A DNA stretch of 64,000 bases from Bog-756 sp963829235 (GTDB taxonomy: Bacteria; Actinomycetota; Acidimicrobiia; Acidimicrobiales; RAAP-2), in NCBI GenBank assembly GCA_963829235.1, contig CAWHIF010000003.1, positions 310,001 through 374,000 of the forward strand, given 5' to 3'. A program made the position numbers and the translations under genes. This document shows positions 30,005-38,270 of this stretch, piece by piece; position 1 is the stretch's first letter, and each line of letters opens with the position of its first letter. The notes under the pieces are model-generated. The model ran no database searches and was not told the origin of the DNA. It saw nothing but the letters and a program-made list of their open reading frames with translations.

Positions 30005-30751
30005 ATGAGAACCGTCGTGGTCGGCGCGTCGAGTGGTCTCGGCCGGTCCATCGCCGTGGGGCTGGGCCGGCGGGGGGCGACCGTGGCGCTACTGGCCAGG
30101 AGGAACGACCGGCTGGTGGACGCGGCCAAAGAGGCCGGGCCGGGTTCGCTGGCCATCGTGTGTGACGTCACCGACACCTCGTCGGTCCAGTCCGCCATCC
30201 AGGCCGCGGCGGAGGGCCTCGGCGGCATCGACGCCCTCATCTATGCCACCGGGATCGGACCGCTGGCCCGGATGGTCGACGTCAGCGCCGACACCTGGCG
30301 GCGGACGTTCGACACCAACGTGGTCGGGGCCGCGCTCGTCACCGCAGCCTCCATCCCCCATCTCACCGCGTCCCACGGAGTCGCCGCCTACCTCTCCTCC
30401 GTCAACGGGTCGTTGACCCCTCCCTGGCCCGGGCTCGGGACCTACGCCACCAGCAAGGCGGCGCTCGACACGATGGTCGAGGCCTGGCGCACCGAGCACC
30501 CGGGGGTGGGGTTCACCCGGGTCATCGTGGGCGACTGCGCCGGCGGTGAGGGGGCATCCGCCACCGGGTTCGCCGACGACTGGGATTGGGACCTGGCTGC
30601 GGAGCTCCATCCCATCTGGAGCGCGAGGAACTACCTGAGCGGTTCGCTGGTCGACGTCGAGGAGCTGGTGCGCGTGGTGGACACCGTGCTCCAGTGCGGT
30701 GCCAGTGCGGGCATCCCGACCGTGGCCGTCACCCCCCGACCGCCCGGGTGA
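30005..30751 (+). CDS. Short-chain dehydrogenase/reductase
   Basis: Intact 248-residue SDR. The NAD(P)-binding motif is 'VVGASSGLGRSIAVG', with 'VCDVTDTSSV' for the adenine-ring contact, 'DALIYATGIG' in place of the NNAG strand, catalytic Ser in 'YLSSVNGS' and 'YATSKAALD' (YxxxK). 'ALLARRNDRL' after strand 2 suggests NADP preference. It lies close behind the P450 gene in the same direction, so it may act on the hydroxylated product. It converges on a CoA-transferase with only 18 bp between stops. Confidence 0.9.
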   Translation: MRTVVVGASSGLGRSIAVGLGRRGATVALLARRNDRLVDAAKEAGPGSLAIVCDVTDTSSVQSAIQAAAEGLGGIDALIYATGIGPLARMVDVSADTWRRTFDTNVVGAALVTAASIPHLTASHGVAAYLSSVNGSLTPPWPGLGTYATSKAALDTMVEAWRTEHPGVGFTRVIVGDCAGGEGASATGFADDWDWDLAAELHPIWSARNYLSGSLVDVEELVRVVDTVLQCGASAGIPTVAVTPRPPG

Positions 30752-30769
30752 GAACGCCGGGGCCGGCAG

Positions 30770-31987
30770 TCAGGCGACGACGCCACGGATCTTGAGGTCG
30801 ATGATGGCGTCGGAGTCGAGGCCGAGGTCGGCGAGGATGGCGTCGCCGTGCTCGTTGAACTCGGGGGCGCGGGTCGGCGCCGCGGGTTCCTCGTCGAACT
30901 GGACCGGCGCGGCCACCAGCCGGAAGGGCGTCCCCGACGCCGTGTGGCACTCCTGGACGTAGCCGTTGGCGACGGTCTGGGGATCGGCCACCGCCTCCAG
31001 GGTGTCCTGCACCACGGCCCACTGCCCGCTGAACGTCTCCAGCCGCCCCCGCCACTCCTCGAGCGTGGCCGAGGCGAACACGTCGGTCAGGATCCCGATG
31101 GCCTCGGCGCTGTTGGCCATGAGCGAGGCGTGGTCGGCGAAACGGGCGTCGGTGGCCAGCTCCGGACGACCGACGGCCTCACAGAGGAGGGGCCAGTACT
31201 TGCCCGGCTGGAGGCAGGTGAAGGCGAGGACCCGGTCGTCTGCGGTCTTGTAGTTGCGCGACAGCGGATTGGACGGGATGCGATCGTCCCGCGGTGGCGT
31301 CCAGGGCTGGCCCAGCACCAGGGAGAGGGCCACCGCCTGGCCCATGGCCCACAGCCCCACGCCGAGCAGTGACACGTCCACGATGGTGGCCTCACCGGTC
31401 CGCTCGCGATGGAAGAGGGCTCCGAGGATCCCACCGGCGATGGTCATGGCCCCGATGGAATCTCCGAACCCCGGAGCCGGCGGAACCGGCGTCAGGTCGT
31501 ACTCGGGCCGCTTGGCTCCCACGGCCACGCCCGACCGGGCCCAGAAGGCCAGCGAGTCGTACGAGCCCTTGTCGGCGTCGGGGCCGCGCTCGCCCTGGCC
31601 GGTGCCACGCACGTAGATGATGTCGGGATTGTGGGCGCGGATCTCATCGACACCGATCTTGAGCTTCCGCCGCACGCTCGGGAGCTTGTTGGTCAGGAAC
31701 ACATCGGAGGTGCCGGCCAGCTTGTAGAGGATCTCCAGCCCGTCGGGCGAGGTGAGGTCGAGGCCGAGGCTCCGCTTCCCGCGGTTGGAGTGCTCCAACA
31801 GGGCGTGGACATCGCTCGGCACCAGGGCCAGTCCGGTCGAGGCCAGGCCGCGCATGGCGTCACCGCGTTCGACGTGCTCGATCTTGATGACCTCGGCGCC
31901 CCAGTCGGACAGCAGGGCCGACGCCGCCGGGACGAATGTGTGCTCGGCCACCTCGAGGACCCGGACGCCCTGCAGTACAGCAGTCAC
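30770..31987 (-). CDS. CaiB/BaiF-type class III CoA-transferase
   Basis: Intact, about 405 residues. Features are 'GVRVLEVAEHTFVPAASALL', 'DWGAEVIKIEHVERGDAMRG', 'NRGKRSLGLDLTSPDGLEIL', 'IIYVRGTGQGERGPDADKGS' and 'YDSLAFWARSGVAVG', where the Asp after Tyr is the family nucleophile. GTG 31987 is chosen because GGAGG lies 6 bases upstream; the longer frame to 32056 is not conserved. It could exchange CoA between pathway acids or epimerise a methyl-branched acyl-CoA. It belongs to the same family as the gene at 24437-25649 but is not a close copy. Confidence 0.9.
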   Translation of the reverse strand: MTAVLQGVRVLEVAEHTFVPAASALLSDWGAEVIKIEHVERGDAMRGLASTGLALVPSDVHALLEHSNRGKRSLGLDLTSPDGLEILYKLAGTSDVFLTNKLPSVRRKLKIGVDEIRAHNPDIIYVRGTGQGERGPDADKGSYDSLAFWARSGVAVGAKRPEYDLTPVPPAPGFGDSIGAMTIAGGILGALFHRERTGEATIVDVSLLGVGLWAMGQAVALSLVLGQPWTPPRDDRIPSNPLSRNYKTADDRVLAFTCLQPGKYWPLLCEAVGRPELATDARFADHASLMANSAEAIGILTDVFASATLEEWRGRLETFSGQWAVVQDTLEAVADPQTVANGYVQECHTASGTPFRLVAAPVQFDEEPAAPTRAPEFNEHGDAILADLGLDSDAIIDLKIRGVVA

Positions 31988-32190
31988 TACCAACCTCCGA
32001 CCATCTCCGTACCGTAGGACTGGGCACGTTGGCGGTCCCCCGGTTGTACCCGACACCGCGCCTCAGACGAACAGAGCCTGACACCCCGGAATCGGTACGT
32101 GGACTCTAACTTCGTGAGACTGCCATTCTCAAGTCAGCCGGCGACCCCGTGGCCGGGGCATGGCGGTCCCGCCCGGCTCCGGATCCCGCC

Positions 32191-32971
32191 TCACGAAGGC
32201 AGGTCCGGGGGCACCCAACCTGGGGGGCGCTTCTCCATGAACGCCCGCATGCCCTCTCGCGGTTCGTCCGAGTGGTCGAGCGCCCAGAACATGGTCTGGT
32301 AGTCGATGACGCCGTACCGCTCGTTGAGCATGCGCTTGACCTGGGCACGGGCCGCCGGCGCGGTCCGGAGGACCTGGTGGGCCGCGGCGGTCGCCGCGGC
32401 ACGGAGCTCGTCGTGGGCGACCACCCGCGAGATGACGCCGAGCCGTTGGGCCTCGGCCGCGTCGAAGGTTCGGGCCGACAGCAGGAGATCGCGGGCCACG
32501 GCCACACCGACGTGGGCGGGCAGGGCGGCGGCGAAGGTGGCGTCGGGGATGCCCCGGAGGAGCTCCGGCACCCGGAAGGTGGCCCGGTCGCTGGCCACCG
32601 CGATGTCCGCCATCATGGCGATCGAGCAGGCCCCCCGCCTGGCAGATCCCGTTGACCGCGGCGATCACGGGCGCCGGGCTGTCACGGATGGCGAGAAAGG
32701 GGAGGACGTCCTGACCCACGACGTCGGGGAAGGTGTCCCCCGGTTCGGACCGACCGCCGAGGTCGCCGCCGGGGGCGAAGACGTCCCCGACCCCGGTGAT
32801 GATGAGGGCGCTGAGGTCGGGGTCACGATTCACGAGGTGCACGGCCCGCTTCAGTCCGTAGTACATGGCCGGCGTCAGTGCGTTCCTCGCCGCCGGTCGG
32901 TCGATCACGCACCAGGCGATGGACCCTTCCCGCTCGAGGCGCAAGGCCGAGGTACCGAGCTCGTTCTCCAT
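32191..32971 (-). CDS. Enoyl-CoA hydratase/isomerase family protein (one frame break)
   Basis: Crotonase of about 259 residues. The first part has 'WCVIDRPAARNALTPAMYYG' and 'GVGDVFAPGGDLGG' (oxyanion segment). A +1 break at about 32634, in a run of six Cs, separates 'VNGICQAGG' from 'SIAMMADIAVASDRATFRVP'. The strand 'FRVPELLRGIPD' keeps the second catalytic Glu, while the first is Ser or shifted. ATG 32971 gives the usual family N-terminus. It is divergent from the amidohydrolase at 33103, with an AT-rich promoter pocket (33015-33070) between them. Confidence 0.87.
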
Positions 32972-33102
32972 CCGACCCCCACTCCCGCAGCCGAGGGCTG
33001 CCCACTCAGCACGATATTCTTCTTCTTGGAATTCGACAATCGTGTATCTTTTTGGAGACAACCAGAATTCCACCGGTTTCGCCCACGTCGAAGGAGCACA
33101 CG

Positions 33103-34473
33103 ATGGCCCGCCCTCGTACGCCGGAGCATATTCACGTGCGCAGCGCCCGGATGCTCGACGTCGTCACCGGTGAGCTCGTGGCCCCCGGCGACCTCCTCAT
33201 CGAAGGTGAGCGCATCGCCGCGGTGGCACCCGTGTCGGTGCCCGAGGATGCCCTCGTCATCGACCTCGGCGACCTGACCGTCCTTCCCGGGCTCATGGAC
33301 ATGGAGGTCAACCTGCTCCTCGGTGGCCCGGACCATCGCAGCCCGCTCATCGCCGTGCAGGACGACCCCGCGGTGCGGACCCTTCGAGCGGTGGCCAACG
33401 CCCGCCGCACCCTCCGGGCCGGCTTCACGACCGTGCGGAACCTGGGCCTGTTCATCCAGACCGGCGGGCTGTTGTTGGACGTCGCCCTCAAGAAGGCCAT
33501 CGACCACGGCTGGATCGAGGGTCCGCGTGTCGTTCCTGCCGGCCACGCCATCACCCCGACCGGCGGTCACCTCGATCCGACCATGTTCCAGGCGCTGGCG
33601 CCGCACATCATGCCGCTCACCGTCGAAGAGGGCATCGCCAACGGGGTGAGCGAGGTCCGCAAGGCCGTTCGGTATCAGATCAAGTACGGCGCCCAGCTGA
33701 TCAAGGTCTGCGCCTCGGGCGGGGTGATGTCACACACCGGTCCGGCCGGAGCCCAGCAGTACTCCGACGAGGAGCTGCGGGCCATCGTGGACGAGGCTCA
33801 CCGCGCCGGACTCAGGGTTGCCGCCCACGCCCACGGCGATGACGGCATCCGGGCCGCCCTCGACGCCGGCATCGACTGCATCGAGCACGGTTCGCTCATG
33901 ACCGATGACACCCTCGATCTCCTCGTGGAGCTCGGGAGGTTCCTCGTCCCGACCACCTACCTGGCCGACGGCATGGACGTGTCCCATGCGCCGCCCGAGC
34001 TCCAGGCCAAGGCGGCCGAGGTGTTCCCGCGGGCCAAGGAGACGATCCGCAAGGCCGTCGCCCGGGGAGCGCGCATCGCCTGCGGGACGGACGCACCGGC
34101 CATACCCCACGGCAAGAACGCCAAGGAGCTGCTGGCCCTGGTCGATCGGGGCATGACCCCCCTCCAGGCCATCCGCGCCGCCACCACCGTCGCCGCCGAG
34201 CTCATCGATGTCGACGATCGGGGACGCCTCGAGCCCGGTCTCTTCGCCGACCTCATCGCCGTGCCCGGCGATCCACTGGCCGACATCGGGGTGACCGAGG
34301 ACGTCCGGTTCGTGATGAAGGGCGGCCAGGTCTACCGGCACGACGACGCGCGGCCTGACCGTGCACCCGACAGGCGCCCGATCGCGCGTCAGGTCGTCGG
34401 CGCCCGACCCGATGCCGTGCAGGATCAGACCCCACAGGTCCTCGGCCGAATCGCCGTCGTTGGCGTGGAGTGA
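33103..34473 (+). CDS. Imidazolonepropionase-like amidohydrolase lacking the HxH motif
   Basis: Metal-dependent amidohydrolase fold, about 418 residues to the last conserved region (near 34350). It has the small beta-sandwich start 'HIHVRSARMLDVVTGELVAP', then 'LPGLMDMEVNLLLGGPDH', where most relatives have 'DxHxH'; here both His are Glu and Asn. Other metal residues are present: Lys in 'QLIKVCASGGVMSH', His in 'VAAHAHGDDG' and 'CIEHGS', Asp in 'GTDAP'. ATG 33103 follows AAGGAG. The 3' end as assembled reads into the antisense of the convergent TetR gene; a stop lost to a +1 error is likely, so the true end is probably near 34360. Confidence 0.85.
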   Translation: MARPRTPEHIHVRSARMLDVVTGELVAPGDLLIEGERIAAVAPVSVPEDALVIDLGDLTVLPGLMDMEVNLLLGGPDHRSPLIAVQDDPAVRTLRAVANARRTLRAGFTTVRNLGLFIQTGGLLLDVALKKAIDHGWIEGPRVVPAGHAITPTGGHLDPTMFQALAPHIMPLTVEEGIANGVSEVRKAVRYQIKYGAQLIKVCASGGVMSHTGPAGAQQYSDEELRAIVDEAHRAGLRVAAHAHGDDGIRAALDAGIDCIEHGSLMTDDTLDLLVELGRFLVPTTYLADGMDVSHAPPELQAKAAEVFPRAKETIRKAVARGARIACGTDAPAIPHGKNAKELLALVDRGMTPLQAIRAATTVAAELIDVDDRGRLEPGLFADLIAVPGDPLADIGVTEDVRFVMKGGQVYRHDDARPDRAPDRRPIARQVVGARPDAVQDQTPQVLGRIAVVGVE

Positions 34474-35103
34474 CAGGCCCCCGATGGTCGAGGAGAAGGT
34501 GTTGAACATGATCACCTCGAGCACGATGCCCACGATCGGGCCGTGGAGGAGCCCGGCTCGTACGACACCGGCGTCGGTGGCCTCCTGGATGACCTCCTCG
34601 AGCAGGGACAGGAGCGGGGAGAAGACCCTGGCCGCCTCTTTGGGGTGGTCGGTGAGCAGCTGCTGGGCGAATTCGGCCATCCCCAGGGGGCCCTGTCGCT
34701 TGGAGCCGGCTTCGCCTTCGTCGGGTGGCCGGCACATCCGGTAGTACTCGACCACGAAGCGGTGCAGGCGCTCGAGGGGATCGTTCTCCTCTGCGATCTC
34801 CACCCGGAGCTGCTCGGTGGTCGAATTGACCGTCTCCTCGAACAGGGCCAGCAGAAGCTCGTGCTTTCCCCCGAAGTACTGGTAGAAGCTGTGGAGCGAC
34901 TGGCCGGAGCGCTCGACGACCTCCTGGACGGTGAAATCCCGGCCCGGCCTCGAATCGAAGAGCTCGGTGGCGGCATCGAGGAAGCGCTGGACCCGACTTT
35001 CGGCCCGCAGGCGGGCGGAATCCAGCGATCGGGCCACCGCCTGGTCTCGCCGGCTGAGCCCTTCGGGCTCGACCGCATCGGTCGCCAGTTCGTTGTTCGT
35101 CAC
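34389..35103 (-). CDS. TetR family regulator, paralogue 2
   Basis: About 238 residues, strongly similar over its full length to the regulator at 17667-18355: 'RDFTVQEVVERSGQSLHSFY', 'QYFGGKHELLLALFEETVNS', 'LERLHRFVVEYYRMCRPPDE', 'MAEFAQQLLTDHPKEAARVF', 'IVGIVLEVIMFNTFSSTIGG'. GTG 35103 matches the paralogue's start. The assembled frame runs on to 33730 through the antisense of the amidohydrolase. One +1 correction would restore a TGA at 34389-34391, the place where the paralogue also ends. It sits downstream of the Rieske oxygenase unit and probably senses the same acyl-CoA or steroid-like effector as its sister. Confidence 0.87.
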
Positions 35104-35208
35104 CGGGCAGAGCGTACCCGACGCCGTTCTCACCCCCTACGACCTTCCGGTTCGGGTGGGTTCAGTCGGCTGCCCGGGGGTTCCGGCGGGTTGCAGCGGG
35201 CGGTTCCG

Positions 35209-35238
35209 GGCCCCGGGGCCGGCCCTCGGCCCGGGGCC
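35209..35238. terminator. GC-rich hairpin after the Rieske unit
   Basis: GGCCCCGGG (35209-35217) pairs perfectly with CCCGGGGCC (35230-35238) across a 12-base loop, immediately 3' of the small minus-strand gene ending at 35242. It probably ends transcripts of the Rieske gene and its partner before the TetR gene. Confidence 0.5.
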
Positions 35239-35241
35239 GGC

Positions 35242-35568
35242 TCAGAGAGCCGGCTCGATGACCATGTCCATGCTGGCCGCGCCGCTGTCGGGGACCCTCG
35301 GCTGGCGCCACACCTCCACCGGGAACGAGACGTTGACCAGCGAATAGCACAGCCACAGCAGCCGCTTGGCGTCCTCCGGGAGGGCGCCGAAGTCGAGCCG
35401 GTCGAGATAGGCGATGGCGTCCTCGAGACGGGGGAAGGCGCTGTCGTAGAACGACTGGAGCTCGTCCATCGTGCTCGACAGGCGCTTGGCGTACCGCTCG
35501 GACTCGCGCTCGAGCGACCAGGCCGCGAAGGGCTCGAGGTCGGCGAACTCAGAGGGAAGGGTGGGCAT
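35242..35568 (-). CDS. Small acidic protein linked to the Rieske oxygenase
   Basis: 108 residues, mostly helical and acidic: 'MPTLPSEFADLEPFAAWSLE', then 'LSSTMDELQSFYDSAFPRLE', 'DAIAYLDRLDFGALPEDAKR', 'LLWLCYSLVNVSFPVEVWRQ'. No known domain was recognised and there are no cysteine clusters or membrane segments. ATG 35568 lies 18 bases beyond the Rieske stop, so the two are probably co-transcribed. Small genes behind ring-hydroxylating oxygenase alpha subunits can encode beta subunits or helper proteins, but this is shorter than a usual beta subunit and does not look like its cystatin-like fold. Confidence 0.7.
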   Translation of the reverse strand: MPTLPSEFADLEPFAAWSLERESERYAKRLSSTMDELQSFYDSAFPRLEDAIAYLDRLDFGALPEDAKRLLWLCYSLVNVSFPVEVWRQPRVPDSGAASMDMVIEPAL

Positions 35569-35585
35569 GGGGTCCGCCTCCGTGC

Positions 35586-36882
35586 TCAGGACGCGCTCGA
35601 GATCCGCACGGGCGTGGCAGATCCCTGCTGATACTCGGTCACGTGGTCGCGTGCCGTCTTGTGCAGGTGGCGCAGCAGGATCTCCTGGTCGTTGAGCGGG
35701 AAGCTCGACGACGGCCCGCGACTCGAGCATCGTCTGGGTGGCTTCGAGGGTGTTGCCGTCCTGGAGCGCGTACTCCTTGAACGTGACGGCCGCCAGCTCC
35801 TGCTGCAGGCGCTCGCGGGCGTTCCGCGGGGGCACGAAGTAGAGCGTTCCCTCGAAGATGTGCGTGTTGTACGAGGTCGGCCAGTAGTGGTACGTGAGGT
35901 ACCAGCCGGTCTGCCAGACGAGCAGCATGAAGTTGGGGAAGAACACGAACGAGTCGACGCCCCAGGCGTGATGGTGCGCCGGGTTCAAGGCCGGCGGGAG
36001 CTGGTCGAGACCCTCGATGTCGGGTCGGTCCCATGGGCCGAACAGGCCGCTGTGGAGCACCCGTTCCGTGGGCTTGACCATGTCGAGGTCCTTCGGCGGC
36101 GACATGCCGCCCCAGGACGACACCATGCCGTGGGGTCCGTCGAGCTCGTAGTCGAGCGCCTCGTATCCGTAGCCCGACAGCTTGCGCGACTCCTCCGCCG
36201 TGGCCTGCTTGGCGTGGAGGATCGGCGCATGGTAGAACTCGGCGAAGGCGTCGATGAAGAGCTTCCAGTTGCTCCCCACATCCGCCCGGTACTTGTAGAC
36301 CTGGGTCATCTTGTCGAACGGGTACCCGGCCAGACCGGCACCGAATCCACCCAGGTAGTCGTGGAGCGACGTCGTGTTGTCGGGGTCGAGATTGACGAAG
36401 ATGAACCCCTGCCACGTATCGACCTGCACCATGGCCAGTCCGTAGTCCGCACGGTCGAGGTCGAAGAACTCCGACTCCTGCTGGATGAAGGTCAGCTGCC
36501 CGTCGACCGAGTACCGCCAGCCGTGGTACTTGCAGGTGAACTGCCGGCAGGTGCCGCTGGTCTCCTCACCGGGAAAGTCGTTCCAGACGAGCTTGTTGCC
36601 CCGGTGGCGGCAGATGTTGTGGAACGCGTGCACGTCGCCGTCCGAGCCCCGGACGACCACGATCGAGGTTCCGGCCGCGTCGAGCTCCCTGGTGAAGTAG
36701 GCCCCGGTACGTGGGATCTGCTCGACCCGGCCGACATTGAGCCAGGTACGGGCGAAGATGGCCTTGCGCTCGAGCTCGTAGTGCTCCGGGGAGATCGAGT
36801 CCTCGTAGGACACCGGCCCGGTGCCCAGCTCGGGGTAGTGCTGCGTCCAACTGCCCTCATCGGGCTTTGCGAAATGCGCCAT
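35586..36882 (-). CDS. Rieske non-heme iron ring-hydroxylating oxygenase, alpha subunit (one frame break)
   Basis: About 431 residues. The Rieske [2Fe-2S] site is 'NICRHRGNKL' (C-x-H) and 'FTCKYHGWRY' (C-x2-H). The catalytic domain has 'AFAEFYHAPILHAKQ', with the two His of the mononuclear iron site, and a WQ-rich C-terminal part. A +1 break near 35697 is followed, after correction, by a short tail ending at 35586. ATG 36882 lies close behind GGAGG. The electron donor is probably the KshB-like reductase at 40893. The sequence is of the aromatic ring-hydroxylating type in a broad sense; a steroid, terpenoid or aromatic acid substrate are all possible. A promoter-like element at 36912-36953 precedes it. 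Confidence 0.9.
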
Positions 36883-36945
36883 GTCGTTCCTCCAGGTCCG
36901 GTCGCCACGACCGGACGATATCATGGATCTTCAAAAAACAGAATA

Positions 36946-37518
36946 TCATTTCCGCCGGAGATCGTCGTCGAGCTCGATCCCGAAGGAACGGAAGGCCAGG
37001 GCCAGGATCTCGTAGGCACCGACGGTGAAGACCAGGTCCATGAGCTGCTGTTCGTCCAGCTCGGCGGCCAGGGCATCCCAGGTCGGGTCGGAAACCGTGC
37101 CCGCTCCGATCAGCTCGTCGACCGCCCTGACCATGGCCTGGTCCAGTGGCGACCAACCGGGCGCGTCGGGGCCCTCGGCGATCCGGGCGACCTCGTCCTC
37201 GTCGAGGCCGACATCCCCGGCCAGGATGGCGTGCTGGGCCCACTCGTACTCCGACTCCCGGAGCGTGGCCACCCGGAGGACCAGCAGCTCACGCTGACGC
37301 GGCGACAGCGTCGATGAGAAGAGCACGTGGCCGTTGAAGGTGTTGAACGCCTTGGCCAGCTCGGGATGGCGGGCCAGGGTGCCGAGTGCGTTGAGCGCCT
37401 TCGGACCGCCCTTGCGTCGGGTGAGCGGATGGCGGGGATTCTCCGGACGCAGGGCGGCGATGGCCCCCCGCATCTCCTCGGACCACTCGTCGGGCGGCAG
37501 GGGCGGGAGGCGCGCCAT
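36946..37518 (-). CDS. Carboxymuconolactone decarboxylase family protein
   Basis: Intact 190-residue all-helical CMD/AhpD-fold protein: 'PKALNALGTLARHPELAKAF', 'SPRQRELLVLRVATLRESEY', 'EWAQHAILAGDVGLDEDEVA'. The CxxC pair of peroxidase-type AhpD is absent (EWAQH instead), so a decarboxylase- or hydratase-like role or a non-redox function is more likely. Such proteins often accompany Rieske oxygenases and SDRs in actinobacterial degradation clusters. ATG 37518 overlaps the SDR stop by one base, within a unit TauD-SDR-CMD. Confidence 0.88.
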   Translation of the reverse strand: MARLPPLPPDEWSEEMRGAIAALRPENPRHPLTRRKGGPKALNALGTLARHPELAKAFNTFNGHVLFSSTLSPRQRELLVLRVATLRESEYEWAQHAILAGDVGLDEDEVARIAEGPDAPGWSPLDQAMVRAVDELIGAGTVSDPTWDALAAELDEQQLMDLVFTVGAYEILALAFRSFGIELDDDLRRK

Positions 37519-38270
37519 CAGGTGTTCCGGCCGCCGTTGACGCCGATGACCTGCCCGGTGATGTAACTCGCCTCGTCACGGACGAGAAACGAGCACATGG
37601 CCGCGATGTCCTGGGGCGTCCCGACCCGCCGCACGGGCGTCAACGACTCGTGGTACTCGACACCTTTCCCGAGCAGCCCCTTGCGTTCCGATGCCCGGAG
37701 CATGGGGGTGTCGATGAACCCGGGTGGGATGGTGTTGACGGTGATCCCCTGGGGGCCGAGCTCCAGGGCCAACGCCTTGGTGAAGCCGATGACGCCGGCC
37801 TTGGACGCCACGTAGTGGGTCATGAGGGGCTGCCCGCCGTGGGCGCTGGAGGACGAGATGTTCACGATGCGACCCCAACCCTCCTCGATCATGTCGGGCA
37901 CCACGGCCTGGCAGCAGTCGAACGTTCCGGTGAGATTGACGGCCAGGATCCGGTTCCACTTCTCGGCGGTGATCTTGAGGAACGGATCGAAGCCGTCGAG
38001 GCCGGCGCTGTTCACGAGGATGGTGGGACGGCCGAGGCGCTCACGGACGGCGTCGACACCGTTGTCGATCTGGCTGCGGTCGGTCACGTCGACGGTCAGC
38101 CCGACGGCTGTGCCGCCGGCAGCCACGATCTCGCCGGCCGCGGCCTCTGCCGACGCGGTGTCCCGATCGAAGATGGCGACGCTGTTTCCATCCGCGGCCA
38201 GCCGTTGGCCGATCGCCAATCCGATCCCCGATCCGCCGCCGGTGACGATGGCCGTCCGACCGGCCGTCAC
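37518..38270 (-). CDS. Short-chain dehydrogenase/reductase (FabG-like)
   Basis: Intact 250-residue SDR with the classical pattern: 'TAIVTGGGSGIGLAIGQRLA', 'TILVNSAGLDGFDPF', 'GRIVNISSSSAHGGQPLMTH' and 'YVASKAGVIGFTKAL' (YxxxK). 'FDRDTASAEAAAG' after strand 2 suggests NAD(H). The nearest general models are FabG, hydroxyacyl-CoA or cyclic-alcohol dehydrogenases. GTG 38270 overlaps the TauD stop (GTGA) and its own stop overlaps the next start, so the three genes are coupled. It may oxidise the alcohol made by one of the neighbouring oxygenases. Confidence 0.92.
   Translation of the reverse strand: MTAGRTAIVTGGGSGIGLAIGQRLAADGNSVAIFDRDTASAEAAAGEIVAAGGTAVGLTVDVTDRSQIDNGVDAVRERLGRPTILVNSAGLDGFDPFLKITAEKWNRILAVNLTGTFDCCQAVVPDMIEEGWGRIVNISSSSAHGGQPLMTHYVASKAGVIGFTKALALELGPQGITVNTIPPGFIDTPMLRASERKGLLGKGVEYHESLTPVRRVGTPQDIAAMCSFLVRDEASYITGQVIGVNGGRNT

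Noticed and set aside
33730..34388. Extension of the second TetR frame by about 220 codons
   Set aside because: It is antisense to the conserved amidohydrolase, and the paralogous TetR ends where a +1-corrected stop occurs (34389).
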